A DNA stretch of 64,000 bases from Blautia glucerasea (GCF_013304385.1 NZ_JAAITU010000001.1:124001-188000), one strand, 5' to 3'; positions 15,027 through 21,640 are shown, counted from the stretch's first letter. The notes: a model not told the origin generated them from the sequence alone. A program made the numbers and translations.

Positions 15027-15182
15027 ATGGAATACGAATACAAAGAGGTTTACTTTCACGAGTATTGTAAGACTTGTAAATATAGAGATGTACCGGACGT
15101 AAAGGATCCATGTAACGAATGTTTGGATCATCCGGCAAATCTGCACTCACACAAACCTGTTATGTGGGAAGAAGCGGATTGA
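15027..15182 (+). CDS. Small zinc-ribbon-like protein, 51 aa
   Basis: The start is the ATG at 15027 after TAAGGAGAAAAAACTT; a longer in-frame reading from 14949 would run through the terminator and lacks a ribosome site. CKTCKYRDVPDVKDPCNEC has two CxxC pairs 13 residues apart and probably binds zinc. Such small Cys4 proteins are frequent in phages; partner unknown. Confidence 0.65.
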   Translation: MEYEYKEVYFHEYCKTCKYRDVPDVKDPCNECLDHPANLHSHKPVMWEEAD

Positions 15183-15224
15183 TATTTTAATTTGTTGGTA
15201 AGTGGTGGCACACTTTCCATATAT

Positions 15225-15238
15225 GTAAAAGCTACTGT
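15225..15238 (+). repeat. Left arm of a 14-bp perfect inverted repeat
   Basis: GTAAAAGCTACTGT. Its exact reverse complement lies at 15503-15516. The two arms bracket the only accepted minus-strand gene of the prophage. Confidence 0.8.
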
Positions 15239-15249
15239 GTTCGCTGAGT

Positions 15250-15477
15250 TTAAACATTGATTATGGATGTATTATTGTTCCTCGGACTGTTTGACCTATA
15301 TGCTAGAGAACCGCACTGGAATGTGGTATCTCTATCATATTTGGCACTGATGTAATGCATAAAGCAATAACAGACTCCGGCAACAATGATAGAAAGATTT
15401 AATGTTTTGGACGATGGTATATAAGGAATAAAACGATTCTGAGTGACGACGGGGTCGTTGGTTAAATTATTATTCAT
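15250..15477 (-). CDS. Lone minus-strand membrane protein, 75 aa
   Basis: On the minus strand the ATG at 15477 is preceded by a perfect AAAGGAGG with 9-nt spacing and by a sigma-70-type promoter. The product has one hydrophobic segment (LNLSIIVAGVCYCFMHYI) and polar, Asn-rich ends. The upstream in-frame TTG (15483) is less likely. A correct ribosome site and promoter on this strand argue for a real gene. Function unknown; opposite orientation to all neighbours suggests a regulatory or lysogenic role, or an inverted segment. Confidence 0.6.
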   Translation of the reverse strand: MNNNLTNDPVVTQNRFIPYIPSSKTLNLSIIVAGVCYCFMHYISAKYDRDTTFQCGSLAYRSNSPRNNNTSIINV

Positions 15478-15502
15478 GGGCAAATACCTCCTTTGAAATA
15501 AT

Positions 15503-15516
15503 ACAGTAGCTTTTAC
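15503..15516 (-). repeat. Right arm of the 14-bp inverted repeat
   Basis: ACAGTAGCTTTTAC, the exact reverse complement of 15225-15238. It lies at about +2 to +15 of the predicted minus-strand transcript, the place of an operator. Confidence 0.8.
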
Positions 15517-15522
15517 GTTTGA

Positions 15523-15551
15523 ATATTATCGCAATGCGTGTGAAAATGCAA
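15523..15551 (-). promoter_or_regulatory. Sigma-70-type promoter of the minus-strand gene
   Basis: On the minus strand: TTGCAT (15551-15546), 17-nt spacer, TAATAT (15528-15523). It directs transcription into the gene at 15477-15250. Confidence 0.6.
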
Positions 15552-15573
15552 CACTTTTTCAGGAGGAAAACAT

Positions 15574-15909
15574 ATGAAACGCAAAACCTTTGAGGATGGA
15601 CTTCAGAGTAATTTGAAACTCGATCCCGCTAAGCGATACGAGATTATTCATCAATCAGTTAAAAGTGATCCATGGAAATTGAAATGTATGATTTGCGTGG
15701 AAGAGCTTGCTGAATTGCAGCAGCGTATTAGCAAACAGGTTAGAGAATTTGACGATAAGGTTGGTCTTATGGAAGAAATGGCGGATGTTTATATTTGCCT
15801 GAGCTTCCTTGAGCAGATATTCAACATCAAACCTGATGAAATGCAGAAAGCAATTGACGTGAAATTATTAAGAGAAAAAGGGAGATTGGAAGATGAGTTT
15901 TCAGTATGA
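15574..15909 (+). CDS. MazG-like nucleotide pyrophosphohydrolase
   Basis: 111 aa, the size of single-domain phage MazG-like proteins. The helical motif EELAELQQRISKQVRE followed by GLMEEMADVYICLSFLEQIF has the EExxE...ExxD arrangement that binds Mg2+ in this all-alpha superfamily. It probably hydrolyses a nucleotide or alarmone to the monophosphate. The ATG follows CAGGAGGAAAACAT. It overlaps the next gene by 17 nt. Confidence 0.75.
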   Translation: MKRKTFEDGLQSNLKLDPAKRYEIIHQSVKSDPWKLKCMICVEELAELQQRISKQVREFDDKVGLMEEMADVYICLSFLEQIFNIKPDEMQKAIDVKLLREKGRLEDEFSV

Positions 15910-16417
15910 TCAGTATTTAGAGCAGCACAGAGGGAATGTTCGTAGAGCATACGAATGGATATGCGAAAATTTACCCGAACTTTCGAATGGTGATTTATCA
16001 GCAAATTTCCAAATTCAATTCGAGCACGACGCATCGAAAAATAATTCTGATGAATACGACGCTTACGATGCATATTTTTATGGAAACAATCGTTCTTATC
16101 GGGTCATGAAGGATTACCAGGTAGCTTGGTTGTTACATCTTCACCGTAATCCACATCATTGGCAGTATTGGGTATTGATCAATGATGATCCTAAAGAAGG
16201 CGAAGTCATTCTTGAAATGCCATACTATTATATTCTTGAGATGATTTGTGATTGGTGGTCATTCAGTTGGTCACAGGGAAAATTAGACGAGATATTTAAC
16301 TGGTACGATGAGCATTCTAAGTATATGAAGCTGGCGCCTAAAACGAGAAAGACTGTTGAGAATATATTATCGCGTATCAAAGAAAAATTGGACGAGATCG
16401 AGCATGAAACTAGATAA
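15893..16417 (+). CDS. DUF5662 family protein
   Basis: 174 aa. His/Trp-rich motifs FEHDASKNNSDEYDAYD, LLHLHRNPHHWQYWVL and EMICDWWSFSW are those of DUF5662, an uncharacterised helical family in phages and Firmicutes with likely metal-binding His/Asp residues. This resembles HD-type hydrolases in general layout, but no activity is established. The start lies inside the MazG-like gene, so the two may act together in nucleotide handling; that is inference. Confidence 0.8.
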   Translation: MSFQYDQYLEQHRGNVRRAYEWICENLPELSNGDLSANFQIQFEHDASKNNSDEYDAYDAYFYGNNRSYRVMKDYQVAWLLHLHRNPHHWQYWVLINDDPKEGEVILEMPYYYILEMICDWWSFSWSQGKLDEIFNWYDEHSKYMKLAPKTRKTVENILSRIKEKLDEIEHETR

Positions 16418-16423
16418 TTATAC

Positions 16424-16449
16424 TCGCTATTTTCACAAACCCTTTAATG
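16424..16449 (+). promoter_or_regulatory. Phage promoter-like motif, copy 4
   Basis: TCGCTATTTTCACA with TTTAATG at the fixed offset. It lies 41 nt before the ATG of the next gene. Confidence 0.55.
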
Positions 16450-16489
16450 AAACCTAATGACAAAGTCCAAAAATGAAAGGAGAATAATT

Positions 16490-16816
16490 ATGGGCTATTT
16501 GGAGGAAAAAAGTAAATTGAAACAACGTATAAAAGAAACCGAGAAACAGCTTAACGAGCTTCACGAACTTGAAATGTGGATGGAGTATAAAAGCGATATC
16601 CCGTTTTACTTGTTGAGCGAAAATGCTGAATACATGAGAATCATGGAAGAGCAGAAAAAACTTAACAATGAAATATCGGGATACAAGAAAACTCTGTCCG
16701 ATCTTGAAGAGAAGCGGAAGGCTGAGCATTCGGTTGATCCGTATGTTCCAATGGATTTGGTTGACCTTGAAATAACTATAAAGGTCAAAGGAAATATTGG
16801 CGGTCATTTGATTTAG
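16490..16816 (+). CDS. Coiled-coil protein, 108 aa
   Basis: The start is the ATG at 16490 after AAAGGAGAATAATT. Residues about 3-33 and 50-85 are strongly charged helices with heptad leucines/isoleucines (KLKQRIKETEKQLNELHELE), consistent with an antiparallel coiled coil. The C-terminal tail is short and beta-like. A terminator follows. No known family. Confidence 0.65.
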   Translation: MGYLEEKSKLKQRIKETEKQLNELHELEMWMEYKSDIPFYLLSENAEYMRIMEEQKKLNNEISGYKKTLSDLEEKRKAEHSVDPYVPMDLVDLEITIKVKGNIGGHLI

Positions 16817-16823
16817 GAGCAGA

Positions 16824-16857
16824 AGACTCAGCGTAGAAATTACGTTGGGTCTTTTTG
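16824..16857 (+). terminator. Rho-independent terminator
   Basis: AGACTCAGCGTA-GAAAT-TACGTTGGGTCT followed by TTTTTG. The stem is close in sequence to the one at 14967. Confidence 0.8.
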
Positions 16858-16884
16858 TTTTTATATTTAAGGAGGATATTTTAA

Positions 16885-17079
16885 ATGTTCAAAATCGTAG
16901 ATGACACTATGTTAAGATGTCAGATGTGTCCAAACTTTATTCCCATAATGGACACGACAGTTTGTTATACCGATGACAAAGCATTAAAGACTTACGTTAA
17001 GGTAAGGTGTGAGCATCATGAATTGTGTAGGAGTATTGAAAAATATTTACTGGAGGACTGTAAATATGGAAGAGAATAA
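16885..17079 (+). CDS. Small Cys-rich protein, 64 aa
   Basis: Starts after AAGGAGGATATTTTAA. Contains CQMCPNF, VCYTD, RCEHHELC and a last Cys near the end, so it probably binds zinc. The end overlaps the next gene by 14 nt. Function unknown. Confidence 0.6.
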   Translation: MFKIVDDTMLRCQMCPNFIPIMDTTVCYTDDKALKTYVKVRCEHHELCRSIEKYLLEDCKYGRE

Positions 17080-17383
17080 GCTTGATACTCTCGATGAGAT
17101 GATCGGTAAAATATACTCGGATGTTGTGGAGACATATGAAGAATTTATATTTCAGACTGTGAATAACTGGCTGTCAAAAAATTACATGACGGTTGTCAGC
17201 AAGAAAGAATTAATAGGTGCTGTAACCTTATACAGGACTATTAATGAATACGGTCTTGATATTGATCAATTAATGATCTCTGCCAACGCATATGTCGATG
17301 GTTATTCGGCAGGTCGTAAAATTGGACGTCAAGAAGTTATTAAAAAAATGACTGATATATTTAAGGAGGATACCTGCAAATGA
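17066..17383 (+). CDS. Hypothetical helical phage protein, 105 aa
   Basis: The ATG at 17066 follows TGGAGGACTGTAAAT inside the previous gene; an in-frame upstream ATG at 17009 lacks a ribosome site. The protein is helical and acidic with one longer hydrophobic helix (KKELIGAVTLYRTINEYGLD) and a basic C-terminus. No family recognised. Its stop overlaps the next start (ATGA), so translation is coupled. Confidence 0.6.
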   Translation: MEENKLDTLDEMIGKIYSDVVETYEEFIFQTVNNWLSKNYMTVVSKKELIGAVTLYRTINEYGLDIDQLMISANAYVDGYSAGRKIGRQEVIKKMTDIFKEDTCK

Positions 17384-17631
17384 TCTTATACGTAGTTCAT
17401 GGAAATACCTATTACGACGGATACGGATATATTGAAAATATATTCGGTATCTATACGAAAAAGGATGAGGCGGAATCCGCTAAAGATCTAATAATCAAAG
17501 AACTTTATGAAAAAGAAATTGCAAGGGGCTGGATGTCCGTCGTTGAGGATGTATCTGATATTGAAGTGGAAATCCGGGAGATCGAAGCTAACAAAATTGT
17601 AAATATCGAATTGGGAGGGTATTGCGAATGA
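17380..17631 (+). CDS. Small phage protein, DUF7336-like, 83 aa
   Basis: Begins with MILYVVHGNTYYDGYGYIEN and continues FGIYTKKDEAE...KDLI. This layout (a beta strand, then a residue-saving loop and helix with a KxxAE pattern) recurs in small proteins that report or sense parameters, as I remember from the DUF7336 group. Function unknown. It overlaps its neighbours by 4 nt on both sides. Confidence 0.55.
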   Translation: MILYVVHGNTYYDGYGYIENIFGIYTKKDEAESAKDLIIKELYEKEIARGWMSVVEDVSDIEVEIREIEANKIVNIELGGYCE

Positions 17632-17928
17632 TTAAATTAGAAAATGTGGTTCTGGCGAGCCCGGAGCAGATGGAGTTTATTATTCAAGGTATGAGAAATC
17701 CGATGAATAGCTGGGAGAAGAGTGATAGTGAAACTTGGATTGATGCTTTTAATAATGGTGGATATTCTATGCCAACGGCAACTGCAGTAGATGAAAACAT
17801 TCCAATGTTTAAATTAGGTTCAAATGACCACTCTCTCATGCAGCGGCTCTCCAACGCAGGTACGGAACATCGAAAGTATATGAGAATGATGCCGGTGTAT
17901 GTGAGAATTACGGCACCATTGTATTGGT
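17628..17928 (+). CDS. Exon 1 of an intron-split gene (possible ThyX-like protein)
   Basis: Codes for 100 residues, from MIKLENVVLASPEQ through HRKYMRMMPVYVRITAPLYW, plus the first base of codon 101. Read on, the frame stops at once in TAG (17928-17930). If bases 17929-18863 are removed, it continues in frame with WKEFDTYKVGTVANSC in exon 2 (18864-19417), giving 284 aa. The continuous form PLYWWKEFDTYKVG is one I recall from related intact phage proteins. The overall layout (N-terminal AIRG/MRNP part, central helix-rich part, LLPSSYNQ) is loosely like flavin-dependent thymidylate synthase, but RHRxxS is not visible, so this is tentative. Confidence 0.75.
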
Positions 17929-18039
17929 AGTTCTTTCTGCCAATGAAACACTTTGCCTAGTTATCGCTAGGGGTCACATTTTGTGGCTAACGGGGAACCA
18001 CCCATTGGAATCCCGTGGGAAACATTTCAAAAATATATT

Positions 18040-18065
18040 TAGCGAAAAAAGCATCTCCTATAATG
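18040..18065 (+). promoter_or_regulatory. Phage promoter-like motif, copy 5 (inside the intron)
   Basis: TAGCGAAAAAAGCA with TATAATG at the fixed offset. CTCCT (18055-18059) can pair with AGGAG (18068-18072), the ribosome site of the gene at 18081. Confidence 0.6.
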
Positions 18066-18080
18066 AAAGGAGTGATTTAT

Positions 18081-18260
18081 ATGAGTAACAAACCAATATA
18101 CGACACTTTGGATTGTATGAGACTTATAAAAAAGAAATATCCGTGGATACCTATATGTATTATACGAAGAGTTCTTTTTGCAGAGGAATTATACATGCAC
18201 AAGATCGGAATAATTGATTGGTTGCCAGATTTAAATGCTTGGCATTATAAGAAGAAATAA
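18081..18260 (+). CDS. Intron-borne small protein, 59 aa
   Basis: Starts after AAAGGAGTGATTTAT. The product is basic with MRLIKKKYPWIPICIIRRVL and a Trp-rich end (IDWLPDLNAWHYKKK). It is too small to be an intact homing endonuclease, and no LAGLIDADG, GIY-YIG or HNH motif is seen. It has its own promoter-like motif and terminator, all within the intron. Function unknown. Confidence 0.55.
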   Translation: MSNKPIYDTLDCMRLIKKKYPWIPICIIRRVLFAEELYMHKIGIIDWLPDLNAWHYKKK

Positions 18261-18268
18261 AGATTAAA

Positions 18269-18300
18269 GGCTCAGAGTAAAATCTGAGTCTTTCTCTTTT
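18269..18300 (+). terminator. Terminator inside the intron
   Basis: GGCTCAGA-GTAAAA-TCTGAGTC followed by TTTCTCTTTT. If active it would cut transcripts of the split gene before exon 2. Confidence 0.7.
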
Positions 18301-18442
18301 ATATTTTTGAAATGAACCTGTAGAGGCTATCCCCTATGCCTTCTGGGCGGGGGAGTAGGGCTACTATTGATACGTAGCTGGGTTTTAGGAAACGAAGCCC
18401 ATGAAAATCGAAATGGTGTCCTATTGTTTTATATTTGTGTGT

Positions 18443-18468
18443 TAGCGAAAAATGCATATCCTTTAATG
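18443..18468 (+). promoter_or_regulatory. Phage promoter-like motif, copy 6 (inside the intron)
   Basis: TAGCGAAAAATGCA with TTTAATG at the fixed offset. ATCCTTT-AATG-AAAGGAT (18458-18475) is a perfect 7-bp hairpin that would hide the ribosome site of the gene at 18486. Confidence 0.6.
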
Positions 18469-18485
18469 AAAGGATGGTGATATTT

Positions 18486-18674
18486 ATGGCAAGAAAATAT
18501 ATTGTTAAAGCGACTAAGTACGGAAGAGACTGGAAGAAAATAGGAGAGGGCATTGAATTTTTAGAAGATAATAAAAAATATCGACTAGAATTTCATGCTG
18601 ATGGATTAATCCAGGCTATCCGAGCAAAAATAGCGTTTAAACAAAATAAAAGATTTAAATATTACACTTATTGA
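18486..18674 (+). CDS. Intron-borne small basic protein, 62 aa
   Basis: Starts after AAAGGATGGTGATATTT. Strongly basic, from MARKYIVKATKYGRDWKKIG to a lysine/tyrosine-rich end. The middle FHADGLIQAIRAKIAFKQNK is helical. Charge suggests RNA or DNA binding, for example as an intron splicing helper, but this is only a guess from position. A terminator follows. Confidence 0.55.
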   Translation: MARKYIVKATKYGRDWKKIGEGIEFLEDNKKYRLEFHADGLIQAIRAKIAFKQNKRFKYYTY

Positions 18675-18686
18675 GAGAGAGAGGGG

Positions 18687-18719
18687 GGCTCAGCATTATT
18701 GCTGAGTCTTTTCTCTTTT
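18687..18719 (+). terminator. Second terminator inside the intron
   Basis: GGCTCAGCA-TTAT-TGCTGAGTC followed by TTTTCTCTTTT; nearly the same stem as at 18269. Confidence 0.75.
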
Positions 18720-18727
18720 ATATTTGT

Positions 18728-18753
18728 GTGCGAAAAATATGGTGGATTTATAT
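18728..18753 (+). promoter_or_regulatory. Phage promoter-like motif, copy 7 (degenerate, inside the intron)
   Basis: GTGCGAAAAATATG with TTTATAT at the fixed offset. It precedes GGGAGTG and an ATG at 18776 that opens only a 10-codon frame (18776-18808), perhaps the remnant of a third intron gene. Confidence 0.4.
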
Positions 18754-18863
18754 TTTACAGAAAGGGAGTGATAAGATGGTTAATGCATATTTAAGGGCAG
18801 ACCTTTAAATAACTGTTTAAAACACACAAAAAAAAAACAATAGTAAAAGATAGTCCATTAATG

Positions 18864-19417
18864 GGAAAGAATTTGATACTTACAAAGTTGGTACTGTTGC
18901 AAACTCTTGCAGTACGATGCACAAGATTGCGGAGAAAGAATTTACGCTGGAGGATTTTAGTTGTGAGCATTTAACTAAAGAAAACGATGTACACCATATT
19001 GATATGGTAGCCTGGCTCCAGAAACAAATTGATTTTTTGAATGTATGGAGAAGAACCTATCTTGACGTAAAAGACTCTAAAGTTAGTGCATCCTCTGCTA
19101 AAAAATACTGGTGGCAGATGATTCAGCTTCTCCCGAGCAGTTATAACCAGACCCGTAATGTTATGATGAATTATGAGGTGCTGGCGAATATTTACAAACA
19201 GCGGCATAGTCATAAGCTGGACGAGTGGAGAGAGTTCTGTAAATGGATTGAGAGTCTTCCGTATAGTGAGGTGATTATTGGATTCAAAGAATACGACACT
19301 GTTGAGTATGCTAAGGAGCATCCGGATTTTGCAGATCGCATTAAAGATGCTGTGGACAAAATGACAAAAAGTGTCCATTGCGAAAACAAATCAGAAGAGG
19401 ACGAAAATAATGTTTGA
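18864..19417 (+). CDS. Exon 2 of the intron-split gene
   Basis: Begins GGAAAGAATTTGATAC, which with the last base of exon 1 gives Trp-Lys-Glu-Phe-Asp. It codes for 184 residues including TYKVGTVANSCSTMHKIAEK, KYWWQMIQLLPSSYNQTRNV and EWREFCKWIESLPYSEVI. An ATG at 18917 inside the exon has no ribosome site, so this part is not expected to be made alone. The LLPSSYNQ...NYEVLANIY region resembles the C-terminal helices of flavin-dependent thymidylate synthases in order of features; identity is tentative. Confidence 0.72.
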
Positions 19418-19571
19418 GTTGATAATGAGATGGGTATTGATATTTGGTTTTTGTATGGAATTTCTAAATGCATATGGTTATGCCAAATCGAAAGACCATG
19501 ACCGTGTAATCATAGCCTGCACTCTTATGATAGTCATTGTGCTTGGTATTATACGGATGGATTTATTGTAA
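19410..19571 (+). CDS. Small two-helix membrane protein, 53 aa
   Basis: The ATG at 19410 overlaps the end of exon 2; GAAGAGGACG in front is a moderate ribosome site. Two hydrophobic helices (WVLIFGFCMEFLNAYGY and VIIACTLMIVIVLGIIRM) are separated by a charged KSKDHDR turn, so it is probably a membrane hairpin. Function unknown. Confidence 0.6.
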   Translation: MFELIMRWVLIFGFCMEFLNAYGYAKSKDHDRVIIACTLMIVIVLGIIRMDLL

Positions 19572-19584
19572 GATATTTAATTAA

Positions 19585-19610
19585 TCGCGAAATAAACTTG
19601 GCCTATAATG
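19585..19610 (+). promoter_or_regulatory. Phage promoter-like motif, copy 8
   Basis: TCGCGAAATAAACT with TATAATG at the fixed 19-nt offset, 76 nt before the next ATG. Confidence 0.6.
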
Positions 19611-19685
19611 AAAGAGTAGTGTATAATGTTTATATATTAGCTCTTATCATAAAAGAAAGGGCTTGCTCGAAAAGGAGGCAGGTAA

Positions 19686-19841
19686 ATGGAAAGTGACATG
19701 AGAGAATTTGTTGCATTCAGTAGGAAACTTTTAAGGAGTCTTAAAGAGATTCGTGAGTTGCTGAGTAAAGGAGATAAAGAAACTGCTTTACGAAAACTCG
19801 ATGAATTGATTGATGACACTCAGAAGGATATTGAAGCGTAA
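19686..19841 (+). CDS. Small helical protein, 51 aa
   Basis: Read directly: MESDMREFVAFSRKLLRSLK and on to LRKLDELIDDTQKDIEA. Entirely helical with leucine heptads, probably a coiled coil. The ribosome site AAAAGGAGG is strong. It sits between promoter-like copy 8 and a terminator. Function unknown. Confidence 0.6.
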   Translation: MESDMREFVAFSRKLLRSLKEIRELLSKGDKETALRKLDELIDDTQKDIEA

Positions 19842-19866
19842 CGGAAACCTATTTCACCGGAAAGGA

Positions 19867-19903
19867 CCTGTGGTCTAAAGACTGCAGGCTCTTTCTTTTT
19901 TTT
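19867..19903 (+). terminator. Rho-independent terminator
   Basis: CCTGTGGTC-TAAA-GACTGCAGG hairpin followed by a long T tract. Confidence 0.75.
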
Positions 19904-19923
19904 TATGAAAAGGAGGATTAACG

Positions 19924-20493
19924 ATGAAAAACGTATTCGACAATTACGAAGCTGCTAGACCGTATATAAGAAGATTTATATTTGACCCTGATTTACGACC
20001 GGAATTTTTGAAGAATAGACTGGCGATATCCAGACATGGTAAATTGTGTGCGATCTATATAATTTATATTCCGCATCCAGAAGATGATACCACTTCATTG
20101 CAATGCATCAGTGAACGTATGTTGAAGAGATGGGATATTTCTTTAGACACATTAATTAAGGACGTATGCGATTCCGAACTTGAACAGGTTCATATTTTCA
20201 ACGGAATTTCTTTTGGTGAAAATTTATATTACTACAGTAAAAAGTTTGACGATTGGGATATACTGTGCCTGACAAATACGGATAAGCAGTTTGGAGCGAG
20301 CTTGATATTAAATAAAGCGATTCGCCAGGGAATTGGGGAGATTGTTGGTGGACATTTTATTGTGCTTCCGTCATCGGTCCACGAGGTAATGATCATAAGA
20401 GATGCAAATGAAGATCTTGATTATTTTTATGACATGCTTGCGGAGTTCAATGCAAACCCAATGATTGTTAAGCCCGAAAGATGTTTTATGTAA
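19924..20493 (+). CDS. DUF5688 family protein
   Basis: 189 aa. LCLTNTDKQFGASLILNKAI and the later FIVLPSSVHEVMII are the DUF5688 signature as I remember it: a tract with Asn-x-x-x-x-x-GA, then LPSS(V/I)HE. The family is found in Lachnospiraceae genomes and phages and has no known function; the conserved SSVHE could be part of an active site. The gene starts after AAAAGGAGGATTAACG, directly behind a terminator. Confidence 0.75.
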   Translation: MKNVFDNYEAARPYIRRFIFDPDLRPEFLKNRLAISRHGKLCAIYIIYIPHPEDDTTSLQCISERMLKRWDISLDTLIKDVCDSELEQVHIFNGISFGENLYYYSKKFDDWDILCLTNTDKQFGASLILNKAIRQGIGEIVGGHFIVLPSSVHEVMIIRDANEDLDYFYDMLAEFNANPMIVKPERCFM

Positions 20494-20574
20494 TACACCT
20501 TTTTGGTGTAGTAAAGATGGTGAAATGATGATGGATTTAAAACTTGCAAAAGAAGATATTGAGGAGGATTAATT

Positions 20575-20781
20575 ATGGATTTTTCAGATTTCTGTTTATA
20601 TGCAGCATTGTGTGTATTGAGATTTATTCTTGTATACGGTTTTGCGATGAGTATTCTAAATCGTATCTGCGAATGTGTAGAGCATTGTGCGGACGCCAAA
20701 GCGTTTGGTGCAGCCGTAATAAAAGATAAAATCAATAAAATCGAAGCATCCGGCGGAACTGTAATTAAAGAGGATTGTTGA
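20575..20781 (+). CDS. Small membrane-associated protein, 68 aa
   Basis: The N-terminal half is hydrophobic (CLYAALCVLRFILVYGFAMS); the rest is polar with Cys residues (ICECVEHCAD). The ribosome site GAGGAGG lies within a 15-codon frame (20525-20572, MMMDLKLAKEDIEED) that may be a leader peptide or chance. A TACACC/GGTGTA hairpin lies just upstream at about 20493-20509. Function unknown. Confidence 0.55.
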   Translation: MDFSDFCLYAALCVLRFILVYGFAMSILNRICECVEHCADAKAFGAAVIKDKINKIEASGGTVIKEDC

Positions 20782-20794
20782 TATTTTTACTTGT

Positions 20795-20830
20795 GGGTCA
20801 TGGCATTATGCTGTGGCCCCTTTTATTTTT
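20795..20830 (+). terminator. Rho-independent terminator
   Basis: GGGTCATGGCA-TTA-TGCTGTGGCCC hairpin followed by a T-rich tail. Confidence 0.8.
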
Positions 20831-20857
20831 GTTTTATCTTGATCGGAGGTATTGGCG

Positions 20858-21229
20858 ATGGGACGGGCAGAATTACGCAGGGCTGAAAGAGAGAAGAGAA
20901 AATCTGAGACAGTTACATATAACTTAACAAGGGCACAATTAGACGCTTTTGTCCAGGAACAGATTGGATATAGGATAAAAGAAGCTAAAGAAGAGGCTAC
21001 GTCTGAAGCTATTAATCAAGCAATAGCTTTGCTACTTACATTGCCATTGGAAGTATTGATGGATCATTATTGGCCGAAATCGTATGCGAAACGATTGCCG
21101 GGGTTTGTGGATAAGGTGATTGAGTATTATGAGATGTGGCAGGACGGAAAACTTGATATGGATAAAATGAAAGAAGATTTATGGCAGTACGGCGGAGTAC
21201 GTTTAGAGCCGGAGAAAGTGGAGGGTTGA
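20858..21229 (+). CDS. Hypothetical phage protein, 123 aa
   Basis: The ATG at 20858 has GGAGG 9 nt upstream. A highly basic N-terminus (MGRAELRRAEREKRKSE) is followed by helical segments (NLTRAQLDAFVQEQIGYRIKEAKEEA; AINQAIALLLTLPLEVLMDHYW). The form is typical of a family of phage proteins starting MGRAxxRRxER, perhaps nucleic-acid binding; no function known. It opens a four-gene run (to 21908) of closely spaced genes. Confidence 0.65.
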   Translation: MGRAELRRAEREKRKSETVTYNLTRAQLDAFVQEQIGYRIKEAKEEATSEAINQAIALLLTLPLEVLMDHYWPKSYAKRLPGFVDKVIEYYEMWQDGKLDMDKMKEDLWQYGGVRLEPEKVEG

Positions 21230-21232
21230 GAT

Positions 21233-21433
21233 ATGGCAGCAGCAATGAAGTGCGATAGATGTGGAAAATATTATGACGATAATGAGGCAACAAGGCAGGG
21301 AATAACAAATATCAGTGATAGTACAATAATCGCAATAAAGTATGTATATCGTAATATATCTGTTAGACGATTTGATTTATGCGATGATTGCGTACGAAAA
21401 CTGAAGGATTTCATGATGATGAAAGAGGGTTGA
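21233..21433 (+). CDS. Small zinc-ribbon protein, 66 aa
   Basis: CDRCGKYYDD at the start and CDDCVRKLKDF near the end make two CxxC pairs, a classical zinc ribbon. It starts 3 nt after the previous stop with GGAGGG inside the preceding gene. Probably a structural or DNA/RNA-binding accessory protein; target unknown. Confidence 0.7.
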   Translation: MAAAMKCDRCGKYYDDNEATRQGITNISDSTIIAIKYVYRNISVRRFDLCDDCVRKLKDFMMMKEG

Positions 21434-21436
21434 GAT

Positions 21437-21640
21437 ATGGGTAAGCATAGAAATAAGAATAAAGAAGGATACGATGATCCGACCGCAAACTTTGCTGTAT
21501 ACAGAGCAGATAAAGATATTGCTTATAAAAGATTCAAGAAGACAATGAAGGATCTTCGTGATATTTGTGCGATGAACGGATTTGCGTTGGAGGGACGAGT
21601 GGTTCTCCGGGATAAAACCAACGGTCGTGTTTGGAGATAA
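21437..21640 (+). CDS. Hypothetical basic protein, 67 aa
   Basis: Basic N-terminus (MGKHRNKNKEGYDD) and an amphipathic helix (AYKRFKKTMKDLRDICAMNG). The end (ALEGRVVLRDKTNGRVWR) is a short beta hairpin. It starts 3 nt after the previous stop. No family recognised. Confidence 0.6.
   Translation: MGKHRNKNKEGYDDPTANFAVYRADKDIAYKRFKKTMKDLRDICAMNGFALEGRVVLRDKTNGRVWR

Larger units (their letters stand above)
17929..18863 (+). ncRNA. Group I intron, td-like, containing small genes
   Basis: 935 nt. The exon end ATTGGT can pair with GCCAAT (17939-17944) to make P1 with the required U-G pair at the splice site, and the intron ends in G (18863). CTAACGGGGAACC (17987-17999) and AATCCCGTGGGAAA (18009-18022) match the conserved P3-P5 core of T4 td-type group I introns. 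A second part, CTATCCCC...GGGGGAGTAGGG (about 18325-18362), matches the 3' half of the same core. AAAGATAGTCC near the end (18847-18857) is the S/P7-type element. Small genes with promoters and terminators are inserted between the two halves and before the last element. Removal restores the reading frame exactly. Confidence 0.82.

Noticed and set aside
18310-18425. Structured RNA as a transposon guide RNA or separate ncRNA
   Set aside because: No TnpB or IS ends nearby; the stems match the 3' half of the td-like group I intron core.
18917-19417. Independent gene from the ATG at 18917
   Set aside because: No ribosome site, and the frame is open upstream to the intron border with conserved-looking residues.
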